64,000 nucleotides of DNA from Pleodorina starrii (taxonomy: Eukaryota > Chlorophyta > Chlorophyceae > Chlamydomonadales > Volvocaceae), in NCBI GenBank assembly GCA_030267565.1, contig BRXU01000002.1, positions 186,001 to 250,000 of the forward strand, read 5' to 3'. The position numbers and the translations under genes are program-made. Shown in pieces: positions 12,536 through 26,575 of the stretch (its first letter is position 1; each line of letters opens with the position of its first letter). The notes under the pieces were generated by a model. The model saw only the letters and a list, made by a program, of their open reading frames with translations, made no database searches and was not told the origin of the DNA.

Positions 12536-15500
12536 ACGGGCTGGGGTGCTGGGGGCACCGCCGCCGGTACTTAGGCAACGCAGTCGGGGGTCGGCCGGGG
12601 AGGAATCGCGCCGGTGGGTCTCGAGGCCGCTGCTGCAGCTTCCACTGGCGGCGGTGGTGGTGGTGAGGGGAGCGGATGCAATTTTGGAAGGGTGAGACTG
12701 ACGCGGGAAAGCACCAACCAGATGGTCTCGACAGGTCTCGGATCCGACGTAAGGCGGCAGCTGCCGACGGGGAGTGTCGCGGCCCGAATCACTTCGGTTG
12801 ACAACTGCGTGTCAGACCGGCAGCCGAGACGCCACCTAAGCGGCCTGTTTCACCGACAGAAAGGCAACGGCTGTCCCGTGTTGCTTGGGTTGGGGGCTTG
12901 CAGGGAGCCGGCCAACTGCGGGTGGCCTTACGGCGCCGGGGTCAACGCCTGCCGGGGTGCGGGTGCGGAGTATCCGCGGCAGGCCAGTGATATGACCGCT
13001 CCTCTGAGCTTTTCCGGTGTCCTAAACTCACTCTACCCTAATCGAAACGCCCTAATTCGCAGCGTAATTAATAGGCCAGCGCTAACTACTGCGCGTGAGT
13101 GTTGTAATGTGATATACTTGCGTCGATGTGCCTAACGATTGGGGGCGGGGTTACCGCCGACGGGCGTCCGCCGATCTTTGTTCATAGCAGGAAATGCGTT
13201 GGCGCACGCGTGTCGTGACTGTTGGGGGCACGACAAAGGCCATCGGGCATTGAGCTGTGCGGTGATCCGAGGAGGGCTCAAACCACCCGTCACCTGTCAA
13301 AGCCGCACGCTTACGTGCCGAGGCGGCTCTCTTTCGACAGTGGGCTCGCGACAGGCTTGGAATGACACGATCTGCGATTCGGTTGTGATGTAACAATGCA
13401 ACGCGTGCCGCGAAATAGTCTTTTACCCAATCGATGCGGCGCCCGCCTTTACGAATCGCCCAGCACCGTACCTAAACTGGTGGGGCTTAAGTGCTGCCCT
13501 AATACATTCAGCACATATCACATGACATTGATTGTGCCTTTGGCAAGGTATTATTAGCTTTGGTGATTACGCCGCTTTCCTTACGGAATGCCTGGGCCCG
13601 CGTTCAGCGGTCCAAATGGGCTGACAGTATTGTTGGCTGACTCTAATCCGAACGTGGAAGCATAAAGGGCGGAAACGTTGTTCGAAACCAGCCATTACTT
13701 AACAACAGCTCAACTCCCAACAGATCGAGCTTTGCAAACTTTTCGGAGCAGCGGCGCCAGGCCTGCCAGGCGTTGCGCCATCCTTCACCAACATCAAGGC
13801 CTGAAAAGCCAAACGCGCCGCGCGACAACAAAGGTAACTCAACAAAAGCCGCCGACGGCCCACCCAATCCAACCTAACCCCGGCCCACAGCCCCGCCCCG
13901 ATGCGCGCGCGCGGGCGACAGCGGCGCCAGCGCGAGTGCCTACATATGACCACATCCCCCCAGATTCCCATCCCCCGCGTCCAGGAGTCGCAACCCTGTC
14001 AGGCGAGGTTGCACCACCCCCGAAGCGCGCGGCCCAGGGGAAGGGCCTGCCCTGTCTTGCCCTGCCCTGCAGCAAAGCGTCACTTCCCTCGGCCGATCTG
14101 GAGCCCTTTCCGCGGTCCCCTTCCCTCTAATCGAAGTGCGCGGCGCCCCCTTCAGGAGCAGCAGCAGCCCCGCAACTAAGGAAATACCCGAGTCTGCCCG
14201 CAGCCGCCCAAATGCACACACGACGTGCAGGCGCAGTGGCCGCAGTCCCCCGCGCCTTCTTACAACTTTTCAACGACATAAAAGCCACAGCATTTGCATG
14301 CCAGGCCAGGGCCCCTGAAGTCCCCTCCGAAAATCTTTACCAATACCCACCCCGGATGGGATCGAACCTCAGTCTCCGCTGATAAGATTCTGCACCTTCC
14401 ACAGGAACCAGATACGATTGAAATAAGCAGTTGGACGTCGTCCAAACAGACATGTCTCCCCCAGCGGCGCAGGGGCCGGCGCGCCGGCCGGCGCCTGCCA
14501 ACCAGGATGGAGGGAGGAGGGGGAACCGTTCTGTGCACCGCAACGCGACGCACCACAGCGCCCGAGCCTCCCTCCCTCCCTCCCACCACCACATCGTGGT
14601 GGAGACAGGCTGCAGGGAGCTCCCACACCAGAGTGAAGCCGAAGAAGCCGCTTGGCTGCAGACTTAGGGGTGTGGAGTTTGGGTTGAGTGGTCGGCATTG
14701 AAGCGAGGCTGGCAGCACCGGGGAGCATACCTCTCTCCTGATGGGGAGAGCAGCGGAATATTGCGCAGGGTCCACTAGCAAGACGTGCTGTAAAGATGCC
14801 ATTGTCGCGGCTCAGCAGGGGACGGCTCTGCGGCCCCCCTCTGCGGCCCCGCAATCCTCTGCGGCCCCCCGCCCCCGGCCTCGCGACACCACCGCGGGTC
14901 GCCAGTGGTGCAGGGGTCACTCCCCTCCCCCCTTCCTTCCTCCTCGAGAGACCGCATCCACCGACACGACCCAGGCTCCAAAGCAAAAACCCCTTGCAGC
15001 AGTGCAGTGCAGCCACACGAGGGGACAAAGGCGCACACACAACGGCGTCGACGGATCGCACAGAAGCCGCGATGCGATGCACTGCGACGTCGGGGCCCTA
15101 TGAGGAGAATGAAGACGAGCGGGGTCAAACACGAATGGAACGCACAAGCGGCTCGGCGAAGTGGGACGACTGGCCCGGGGCCCCACTCACATTCGTCACA
15201 CACGCGGCAAACCGACACCGACCGGCGGACCGCTGTCAGCCACGCGGGCGACGCCAGCCGTCCTCCTCGAGACGGGCCCAAAGCCCGGCCGGGCCGGGCA
15301 CGCCGACATGTCACACCAAACCCGCCCCCGGGTTCACAAAACCACGACCTGCCCTTTGCTGGCCCTTGTTGTCCGGCATAAGATGTCCGGAAGGCAAAAC
15401 GTTTGCACGCCGACAACAATGAAGGGGTTAAATAAGGTACAATTTTATGCACTACTACTGGCGCGAGAGACGGCCCCGACTGCGGAACGGCGGTCAGAGA

Positions 15501-17693
15501 GTGTGGTCGGGCCCCCCCCCGCCCCCCGGGAGCTCCACAAAGTCGAGTGCGCACCGGGAAGGGCCGGGAAGGGGGAGAGCACGCGCCGCGTTCGACAGCG
15601 GACCAGGCTCCTCGCGACCCCTCCTCCTTTCGGCCTGGGGCGCCACGTAGGCCTAGACGTACAGTAATCCGCACTGCTGCTGTGTTCGCTGCTGGACTCA
15701 CACCCGTACACACACACCCGCACATACACACCCGCACATACACACCCACCGACCCGCACACACCCGCACACATGCGACACATACACGCCACTCCGAAAGC
15801 TAGCAGTCTTCTGTACAGGCTTCGGACGGGTTGCGACACATCACGACATGCTGAACCAAATTCACCACCGACCGGAGCGATTGCTGCACCCTCGCCAGAA
15901 GCTGTGGAACATGGCTGCAGACACCTCTGAAAGAGACGAGGGGCGAGGAAAAGGCCACGGTGCCGTGGCGGCGGTGGTGCAACGAGCAAAGCAACCGGGC
16001 CACAGCCTCACGGCCAGAGGGCCGCTCGGAAGGCCGGGAGACCGCGCCCTCCATCGCCGCCTCTCGGCGCCTCCGGGTCCCTCTGCGGCGGTGGCTGCGA
16101 TCCATCCCCGCGGTTCCATCTGCCCTTCCTTCCCCGGCACGCGGCTCGGCACACATCACAACATACATCGCACATTTCGCAAATAGCGACTGCACGAATA
16201 GGGAGACGTTTGACAATAGAGAACAGGTTGCTTCACAAATGGAACGAAACCACCAGCACGAGCACGAGGAGCACGAGCACGACGCAAGTGTCAGCACACC
16301 CATTGATTGATTGATTGGTTGGCTTCCGAAACACCACGCGGAAGAAAATAATGACGAGAGCCAAAAACACCGCTGCTGCTGTTGTTGTTGCTGTTGTGGT
16401 TGCCGTTGTGTTTAGTTTTCTCTTGTGTGTCCGTGACCACAAAATTTTTTGCCGGCCCCAGCAACTCCCCACATCATCATGCAAACCATGCGTAAAAGCC
16501 AGCCGGCCGAGCGCCTCAACACACCACAACATCAAAAGGCCATGGTGGCCCACTCCCACCGCTCGCACCGATTTCTCTTCACCCCAACCCCCCGCCCCCT
16601 CATCCCTCACCCGCCTCGCCCCCCTGAAGCTCCAGATACCCGGGCCATCTCTCTAACCCGGGCGCGACTGCGGTTGCAGCCCAACCAACCAACCAACTGG
16701 CCAACCAACGAGCCGGCCCCTCATTCCTACGCCCTACGAGATCGCATTGACCGTTGGCCGTTCGCCGGGCACCCCCAAATCGCGAGATGGCTCCCAAGCG
16801 GACTCGACACGTGCCGCAGCTCCCTCCACAAACCCCCCGCGACCGCCACCGCCGCAGCTACACAGCACCCACCCGCACTTTCGCAGAGCCGCAATCGCCA
16901 ATCTTCCAACGCGGAAACATGGACAGGGTCACCCTGCCATTACACTACACGGCAAACCCACAAGGCTATTTGGGACACGAGCTAGGTCACTCGCCCACGG
17001 GGTATCAAGGCTCCGGGTCCAAACTACGCCAGTGGCGACCGACCTGATCGCTTTTTCGCAGACGACCACCAACCACCCTGGCCGCCCCCGCCTACCGGGG
17101 ACAGCGAACATCGGTTCGCCGAATTGGCCACATCGCAACGCACCTCAGGCGCCGCAGGCGCCACACAAAAGCCCCGGCGCAGGCTGCAGGCAGCAAGCGG
17201 CAGGCGGTTTCATCCCCTGAAACCACCACCGCCGCCCTCCACCTCCACCTCCTGATGGAGACATAGCCTGATGACGAAGGGGCGCGCTTCCGTTCCACGA
17301 GCCCAGCGAACCCAAAAATGCAAAACTTGGGGTTTGTCCTGCTCTCGCCTCCACTGGTTGCCGCGTTCCGCTGCACTTGCAGCCGCACACGCTTCCCGGC
17401 GCATGACGCAGCCCATGCGGCAACCCGCCGACCCGCGGGTCGCCTTCATCGGCCCCTTCATCGACCTTCAGCCACGAACCCGCGATATCTCAACCACTCG
17501 CCAACGGTGGGGCCCCGCAACCAGCCATCAGCGGCAACCCAGAGCGCAAAATCCACCGAGGGGGAGTAACCCACCACCGCCAGAAACTCTCCATCCGGAC
17601 CGCCGTACGGCCGGCCACGCGGCGGCGCCTGGAGCTGCCTCACCAACAGCGGCCCTCCCACATCTGCAACCCACTCCTCACTGTCGGTGCGCC
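12536..17693. other. Gene-free interval between the VTC 5' end and the TBC 3' end
   Basis: No convincing exon was found. The missing first exon or exons and the promoter of the VTC gene should lie in the left part, since the frame stays open for some distance above 12535. The right part would hold the 3' UTR of the TBC gene; the nearest minus-strand TGTAA is at 16940-16944. Low-complexity patches include CACACCCGCA repeats near 15700-15775, an ATTG run near 16300 and a CCAA run near 16680. A minus-strand sequence near 14350-14365 (GAGGTTCGATCCC) resembles a tRNA box B, but no full tRNA was seen. Confidence 0.45.
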
Positions 17694-20600
17694 TCACTGC
17701 CCGGGCTCAAGGGACATGCCCCTCGCCATATCGGGCGTATGCACACGCGCCTCCGGCGTCGAGACGCCGGTGGTCGTGGCGCCTCCGGCGCCACCGCCAC
17801 CGCCGCTGACGCCGCCGCCGCAGCTGTCGCGCGTCGGCGGCGTGTCGGCTTCCGCGGCAAACGCGGACGACAGAACACGCGGCTCGGGGCCGGCGCACAT
17901 CGCCCCGGCGTCCGAGGTCGGCGTGTCGTCGACTCCGTCAAAGGTCGCGGTCCAGGTGGGCGCCGGGAGCTGCGTGACGGCCGTGGCGCCGCCGCAATCC
18001 GCCGTGGCGATGGCGGCGGCGGCGCCGCCGCCGACACCACACGCACCGCCGCCGCCGGCGAGGGGCGTGAACGCGGACTCTGCGCCGCCATCTGCGAGGC
18101 ACAGCACCGTGGCGCTGCTGCTGCACAACACGGGTGGCAGCGGCAGCGGCGGCAGCACCGACGCCTGCTGCGCCGGCGCGCTGGCCTCCAGCCCCCGGAT
18201 GGACGTCGTACACAACGGCACCTGCGGGGGCGGCGGCGGCGCCAGGACGGGCAGCACAGCGGCGCCGCCGGCGCTGCCGCTGCAGACGCGCGCGCTGCCG
18301 CACGCCGCTACCACTGAGGTGGCGCCGGACAGGACGAGCGCCGTACCCCCGCCGCCGCCGTCGTGGGAGCCCTGCTGGCCCAGCAGTGCCAGCTGCTGCG
18401 GATGCGCAGCGCCCGCGCAAGACAGCCGTGCGACTCCGCTGCCACCGCAGGCCAAGATCCCCGTGCAGCCGCCGCCGCCGCCAGCGGCGGCGGCTCCGCC
18501 ACCGCACATCGCGCTCGACGTCATGGTGCCCGAAAGGCCGTCGCCTTCGCCGCTGCCGGTGCATCGGAGGGACGCGCGGCCCGAGGCGTTATGCTGTCGG
18601 CCGTCAAGTCCCAGGCCGCAGCCACCCGAGCCCGCCAGCTGAAACTGCGGCGTCGGCGTCTCCGGCTGCAGTACAAGCGGCGGCAGCGGCATGGCTTGGA
18701 GCACCTCCGCCGACAGACGGCACGCCGTCGGGTCGTCCAGCGACAGCGCAAACGGCGTCAGCGCCTTGACGGCCGCCGTCTGCTGTGCGGTGTGGTGCAC
18801 CTGCAGCTGCAAGGCGCCGGCGGCGGCGCCGCCGGCCGCCGGGCGACCCGGCGAACCGAGCACCGGCGACGTCAGACCTGACGCCCCCGTCAGCGCCGAC
18901 ACACCGCACAGACCGAGCTCCTCCACGACCGCCAAGTGCGCCACGACGGCGCCGAAGGCGCCGCCGCCGCCGCCTGCCGGCGCCGCCGGCGGCGGCGCCG
19001 CCGCCGCCGCCAAGGCGTCGAGCGCGACGACGGCCGCCTCCGCCGTTGGCGCGCCGGATCCCGCCAGTAGCTGGTGCTGCTGGTGCTGCTGCTGCACGTC
19101 AGCCTCCTGCTGTTGCTGCTCCTGCAGCAGCACCAGCAGTTGTTGCTCCTGCTCCTGCTGTTGCTGCTGGTGCAGCCTCTCCTCAAGTTCCCGCTGCTCC
19201 TGCTGCTGCTGGTGCTGCTCGGACCGCAAGTACGCCGACATGATGTGGTGCGCCAGGGAGGGACTCAGAGCGGAGCGGAAGGGCGAGTTCTCGACCCTGC
19301 CGCCGCCGCCGCCGCCGCCGGCCTCCTCGAGTACCTCCAGCCCGTCAACCTCGCAGCTGCCCTGGTGGTCCAGAAGCGAAACCCGCGACGCGGCTCCGGA
19401 ACCGCTGTACTTGAGCCCCAGCGCCGCCGACCACGAGCCCAAGCGGCCCGGGCCGCCCGCCGGCGCCGGCGTCTTCGCCTCGCCCTCGTCGTACACCTCA
19501 CTCTGGCCCTGCGCCGACGCCTCACACTGCTCCTGCAGCAGCTGCACTTCAAGTTGCAAACGCTCCCCCGGCTGATCGCTGTGGTCCAGGGAGGAAGAAA
19601 CGCCGTCGCGGCCCTGGTTGCCGCCTTGGCCCGCCTCGGGGCCCGGGTCCTCGCTCCCAAACGCCGAGGGTGATCGGTCCCCCCGGGCCCAGCTCAACGG
19701 CGCGTCGTGCTCCGGCACCGGCTCCGAAACCACCTCCGCCAGCACCTTGAGCAACCCTGGAGCGCCGCCGCCGCAGCCGGCAACGCTTCCCGCCGACTCC
19801 TTCATCAGGTGGGTAACGGCAGCGCCGCCGGCGGCGCCCTCGCCGTCGCTGACGCCGCCAATCGACGACACAAAAGGCGGCGACAGGACCCCGAGCAGGA
19901 GCGCCGCCGCCGCGGGAGCCTCGCCAATCGTGTCAGCCGCCTCGACGCACTCGGCCGGTGACCGTTGGCCGCAAGCGGCGCCGCAAGCGCCCGCCGGCGC
20001 CTCCAGCGGTAGTACGACATCTTCGACGTCGCCGCCGATGTCCGTGATGGGGTGCGCGGCGGCGGCGCCGCTCTGGACGCCCTTGCCCACATCGTCTCCA
20101 CACCGCAGAGGCTGCACCATCGCGCGAAGGTGGGCGCGGGGCTCCTGGCCGGAGAAGCCGCTCGAGTGGCTCGTCGCAGAGCCGGCGGCGGAGCTCGCGA
20201 AGGAGAGGGCGGGCGCCATCGGCGGCAGCGGCGCCGTCGTGAAGCTGCTCGCCATGGGCAGCAGACCGTACGGCGTCGTGGGCTGCGCCGCCGCCGACGA
20301 GCTGCCGCTGGACGAGCAGACAATCCTCCGGGGGCTGACGGCGCCGCTGGCGGCGCCGCCGGCAGCAACCAGGTCGCTGAACGACGCTGCCGACGTCTGC
20401 CTCGACGACGATTCGAGTTGGTGGGATGGCGGCAGTGGCGGCAGACCCGGGGAGAGGCCAGTGCCGGCGGCGGCGGTGGTGGTGGTGGCGGCGGCGGCGG
20501 CGGGCTGCGGTGTCCACTGGGGCTGTAGCGACGGCAATCCGGGCTGCAGCGGCCGCGCCGGCGACGCCATATCGATCAGGTCATGACCAGACGACGGTGG

Positions 20601-23600
20601 CAACGCCGGGGAAAAGCGCGCGGGTGACGCCGTCCCCTCCTTGACCTCGGCCTCCGCCTCGGCCTCCGCCTCCGCCGGCGGCTGCGGCTGCCTAGGCGAC
20701 GGCAGCGCGGGTACTGCTGCGTCCGCCGTCTGTGCCTGGGCCGCCGCGGTGGGTCTCGCGGCTGCCGGCTCCGAAACCGGGAGCACGACCGACGGCGCCA
20801 CTTGGATCGGCGGCGCCCGAGACCAGTCGACCCATTCCGACGCCGACGGTACCGTGCACAGCCGCTCCTCCTCAGCCACCACCAGCCCTTCCGCCGCCGC
20901 CTCCAGCCCCGAAGCCGCCGCCGCCGCCATCGCCGCCGTCTCCGCCGCCTCCGTCGCCGCCGATGCCAGCGCGGAACTAACCGCCGGCGCCGGCCCGCCA
21001 CCACCTCCCCCTTGGGCCGCGGCCACCAACGCCACAACCTCCCCTTGTTCTGCCGGTGGCGCCGACAGCGCCTCTGGCTCCGCCTCCGTCTCTTCGCCGC
21101 CCGCCTCCTCGCCACCGTCCTCCGACGAGCGGACCGCATCCCACTTCTCCGCCACGCCGTCGTCGTCGTTCGAATGCTCCTGCGTGCTGGCGGCGGCGAC
21201 GGCGGCGGAGGCGGCGGAGGAGGCCTCAGCGGCTGCGGCGGCAACCTCCCGATCCGACGGCGTGGCGGCGTCGCCCGTGGGTGTGAAGCCAGACAGTACG
21301 GGATCGGCGTACGACGAAGCTCCCGGCGACACGGTGGGCGTAAACATGACCTACATGCGCCGTACGGTGTTGGGCGGCATCAGCGGTGCGGGGCATCAGT
21401 AAGAAAAGACATGCGGTTTCCAACACAGCAGACACGGCAAAAACGGACACTGCAACATGAAACGGAAACACGCAACGATCAACCGTGTACGGCAACCGTC
21501 TGTCGTACCTGTGCCTCGTGTGTGTCCGCCATCAGGCTCTTTGGGTCGAACATCGGGATACCGTCGCTGCGAACCGAAACGAATCGAACCGAACCACACG
21601 TGCACACCGAAAACAACAAAGGGAGAAAAGACAAGGTCAACAACGACAACGACAAGGGGGACGGAAAAGAGAGACGGGAACGTGAACGCGAATCATTCCG
21701 GCGGTCGATTCCGCGGCTCCGGCAACAGTGAAGGCGGCGTTCGGGGCCTTCGCCCTTCGGATCAAGTTGTATAGCAAATCCAGGTACAGGTAGGCAGGTA
21801 GGCAAGACACGACACAAAACAAGGCAACCATGTGCCAGCACACGCCGTCCCTTTCCCGCTACCCCAAGGCTTACACGTAAAGCGTGGGCCGCCTGAACAC
21901 CAGCTCGTCCTCGGCCGCTGCCACCGCCGCCGTCGACGCGTCCGCTGCCGCAGTCGTCGGCGCCTCCGCTTGCGACTCGGGATGATCCCCGGAACCGGCA
22001 CCGGAACCGGCGGCAGCCACCTCCGCTGTTGAAGCGCTCCCGGCCAATGCGGTGACTGACGCGGCCGCTGTTGCCGCAGCCGTGGCGGCGGCGGCGGCGG
22101 TTGCGCCGGCCTCGGTACCAGAAACCGCGGCGGAGGCACGCTCCGACGCCCGCTGCTGCTGCAGTTGCGCCTGCAGGGAGAGGGAGAGGGCGCGTGGTGG
22201 CCAGGCTTGCTTGCGACACAGTGACCGTCTGCGTCCCTCGCCCTCCCTTCCCGGCAATCTCAGTCCGGCTCGGGGGGCCCCGCCAGGGCCCCGTTGCAGC
22301 ACCTCTCGCACTGCCCTCGCCCTTCCGCCACATCACCCACACCTAACGCTCGCCTACCCCGCTACCCCGCCCCACCCAGGCCCACCCCCGCCTGTACCCG
22401 ACCCCACCTCCAGCTCCAGCCTCACTCGTTCCGCCTGCTCCTGCGCACGCGCCAGGTCCTGAGGGGGCGGCGGGTGGAGGGGGCGGCGGGGGGAGGGACC
22501 AACGTGACAAGAGCCAAGACACTGCTGGGTTTCAAACATTTCAAACATTTCAACATGGAGTGCGGCCTTGGCGTGGCCGGTCGGACCTTCGACAAACCAG
22601 ACACGCCGGCCAGACACAGTCACCATAGGCAAGATCTGGACCGCCTCCATCCCATGTTCCCAACACTGCGACATCCCCACCTACTTCAGGCCCACGTCAG
22701 GCCCGCCCGCCCTTACTTTCCACCTATTCCCACCTATTCCAGATCACAAGGACAATGCCCCCCGCTGCGGTATCTTCTTTTTGCCCACCTGCGCCGCAAT
22801 CTCCGCAAGCGCCGAGGACGAGGGCAAGTGCCTCAAGTGCTCTGAGCCGGTGCGCACAAGCTTGTGCTCCTCCTTGGTCGGCGAGTCGGCGTACATGCTC
22901 TCACCCAGCACGGCCCGCGGGTCGTAGGCGGCGTGGGCGTTGCACGTGTCAACCGCAGACAGCATGCGCAAAATGTCGCCGGCGATGTCCGTCGCCATGT
23001 CGTTCTGCCGGTGTTGGTGCTGGTGCTGGTGCTCGGGCGGGGATGCTTGCGAGGGCTGTGGAGGTGGTGGGGGCTGCAGCAGCGTGCCAGCCTGGACATC
23101 GCCGCTGCCGTACGACGGTGACCGAGCCGAAGACGACAGCATCGACGTGGGGGACGGCCCCGACGGCTGCAGCGGCAGCGCCGCCAGCGGCGACACGAGG
23201 CTAAAACTCCGCTCGGGCATGTACGACGGTGCAGCGCCTTCGCCGCCGCCGCCGCCGATGTAGCCGGATGCGCAGTCCAGTAGGATGGATCCAGACACGG
23301 CGCGCTCCAGGCCCAGGGGCATGTACCCCCCAGTGGGCGTGTCGCTGCCGGCGCAGCCGCCGCTGCCCGCGGCGGCGCCGCCGCCGCTGGCGCCGGAGGC
23401 GCCCCACATCGCCAGCACGCGCGGCGACGCCATTCCGTGCGGCGACACGGCCCCGCTAACCGCCGACGGTGACAGCATCGCGCAGCCAGTCGTCGCAGAC
23501 GCCGTACCGGAGATGCAGTCGCCGTTGCACGACGCGCTGCCGATGCCGCCGCCGCCGGTGGCGGCGGCGGAGCCGAAGCCGACGGTGCCTACGCCTCCGG

Positions 23601-26535
23601 GCACGCCCCCGAGGCTCGTGCCGCAGAGCAATAACCCCTGTTGCTCGTAGCCCTCGAGCTGCTGGCTGCCGCTGCGGCCCAGAACGTGAAGATCCATGGA
23701 GCCGCGAGGCGACGGCGCCGGCGCCACCGGGCCCATCTGTACGGCAAGCGGATCCTCCGCCACCACCGACAGGCGGGAGAAGGGCCCTATGACCTGCGGC
23801 CCGACGGCTGCCTGGCGTTCAACGGAGGAGCAGCAGCGCGGCGGCAGCGGCGGCTTGCCGATCGACGGCGCCGAGCTGGACGCCATCGGAAGCGAAGAGG
23901 TGCCGGCGGCTGCCGCCGCCGCCGCCGCCGCTGCCGCGGCGGCTGCGAAGGCGCTGCCGACGACCGCAGCACCCGAGCCGGAGGAGCCGCTGCGGCCGCC
24001 GAACGGCACCCGGATGGGCTGGCTCGCGCTGCCGCCGCTCGACTCCCGGGACGCCGGTACGCCGCCGTACGACGAAAACGACGGCGACGGCGACGACGCC
24101 GGCGCAGCACAGGCGCCGCGCCAGGGCACGTCCCCGCCGCCGCCGGCCTCCTCTTCGGGGTGCATCAGCACGTGGCGCGTGGACCCAGGCGCCGCCCGTA
24201 CAAGGCTCCGCCACTGCTGCCGTACCGCCGCGACGTTGAACTCACCCCACTCCTCCGGACCGCACCCGTCGGAGCCTCTCCGCAGCCCAGAGGCACAACC
24301 GCTACCCGGCGAGCCCGCGGCGTCGCCTCCGCCGCCGCCTTCACCGTCTGCCGCCGCCTCGTCTAGGCCGCAGCTGTCGCCGCTGAGCAGACCGCCGCAG
24401 CTGCTGCGCGCCGCCGCTGGGTGGTGCTGCGAACCGTAGCCAGTGCCGTTGCGCGGCCCGACACCCGAGGAGGACACGGTGGCGGCGTGGAAACATGGAA
24501 GGTGTGCGCGCCTGCGGGGAAGGCATGGGCGGGTGAGGCATGAACGCGGGCGTGAGCGTTGTGAACGATGAAACACCCGAACATCCGAAACACCCGGGAA
24601 AGAAAGGAGTGGAAAGCTTCCCGCGTTTGCCGAGACCTTATCCTTAAGCCCCGCCGTCCGGACTCACCTAAACGCCTGGATGGCGGGGCTGGCGGGGACG
24701 TTGGGATGGATGCACGGGATGCCCCACGCCGCCGGAGAGCCGCCCACAGAGGCGGTGCCCTGCAGTATCAGCAGCGGGCCGGTCGCACCACCACCGTCAC
24801 CGCCGCCGCTGCCGACGCTGCTGGCGCCCACCAGGCTTCCGGCGGCTCCGCTGCACTTGCCGCCGGCGGCGGCTGCCGCTACCGCCGCCGCGGCGGCGGA
24901 GATAGCCGTCGGCGGCGAGCCGCCGGCGCCGCCGTGCGACCCGGTGCCGTACGTGCCACCGTTGATCGGCGTGCCGCAGGCCGGACTGGCTGTGAAGCTG
25001 TTGGCGGGTTGGGGCGGGGGCTGCAACCGAGGGATGGTCACCGCCACCCGCGCCTCGCCGTCGCCGCCGCCGTTGCCGCCACCGCCCGCGTCCTCGCCGC
25101 CGTCCTCATCGTCGCAGGCCTTACGAAGTCATCAGTGGGTAACACATCATCATTATCATTATCATCGGAACGGTGGTGGTGGGGGCACCACGAGGGGAGG
25201 GAGGCGATCGTCAGACCTCAACCGCACTCGGGGGCCACCACGAGGGAGGATGCGCCTCGGGAGGGAGGCCAACGCTCAGCCGCAACAAAGCCCGGTTCGT
25301 GGCACCAACGGGGGCCGGATACCAAAGCCCACAAGAGACGCAAAGGCGCAACCCTGGCTGCCTAGTCAGCACCGCAGACAGGCGGGGGACCGCCACAACT
25401 CCCTCCCATCAGCCCCATCAGCAAGCAGCACAATCCACTCAAAGCGGCGGCCCCCGTCGCGTCGGGCATCCCAGCCCAACGCCCGCGCCGCCATCTCGCA
25501 CCCCCAAAAAAAGCGCCCACTGACCCGAAACCCCAAGGAATCCCAACCCAAGCGCAACTCAACGCAACCCAAAGATGTTCCCTGTCTGTCCCCCAGCCCC
25601 GACGTCCACCCACCTGCGCGCTGAGCTGCTCGTTCATCGTCATGACCCGGTCCATGGCCTGGGCCACCGTCTCCGCGCCCTCTGTGGAGCGGAGGATGCT
25701 CAGCTGGCGGGCGGTCCAGGGCTTGGTGAAGGCGGCGGTCAGCAGGTCGTGCAGCTCGGCCTCATCCCAACCTGGTCAAAGTTCAATTCAAAGTCAAAGT
25801 CAAGGGGGGGAGGAGTGACCGAGCGGCGGCACCGAGCCAGTCCCATTCCAGCCGGCAGGCGGCTTGGTGCCCGAGGGGCGGCCATTTGGATTCCGTCCCT
25901 CGCCCTTCCCAGTACAAGCATCCATGTATAAGACATGTGCAACGCGACGCCAGCCCGGGGCATTCCGCGTCTCAAGACACGCAAGAGAATACCGAAGCAG
26001 CAGCCGCAAGGCGAGCAGTGTCAGACGTCGAAACACGCCGCGGCCCTCCCGCACTCGCGCCCGCATGCGCCCCTCCCGCACCCCCTCTCGAACTCTCGCG
26101 GTCCCCACCCCATCCCACCACGCCCCTCAGCGCCCCTCAGTGACCTACCCGGCACCTCAATCTTGAGGTAGCCCAGCACCTCCTCCAGGTCCGACATCTC
26201 CTCCAACCGCTTCTTCATATTGGTCATGATGGCCGCGGCAACCTGAGGAGAGCAAACGGCGGCGGTGGCAACAACAGCAGCAGCAACAGCAGCATCAGCA
26301 AAGGCGCAACGCAAAGACAGCAGCAAAACGCTGAGCGGTGTGGACACGTGCCGACAGCGCAGAGGCGGCGACAGGGCTTCTCCCGGCGGGGGGGTTGGGT
26401 TTGGGTTTTAACGTATGCGATGCGTGGCGCGACCATGACGGCCGATGAGTGCAAAAACATACACCAGAGGACCAAGAACACACGAACCACCCTCAAGAAC
26501 ACGTTGACAAACTGACCCACGAGCTGCACACGCTC

Positions 26536-26575
<40 letters not shown>

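Noticed and set aside
13643..13867. Minus-strand frame with GEGWRNAWQAWRRC as the lost SPX start
   Set aside because: Does not match the MKFG...EW..Y..Y..LK pattern and has no good donor in phase.
14775..15989. 404-residue minus-strand open frame
   Set aside because: Scrambled Arg/Cys/Pro-rich translation crossing CA-repeat tracts, with no domain; GC-rich DNA gives such frames by chance.
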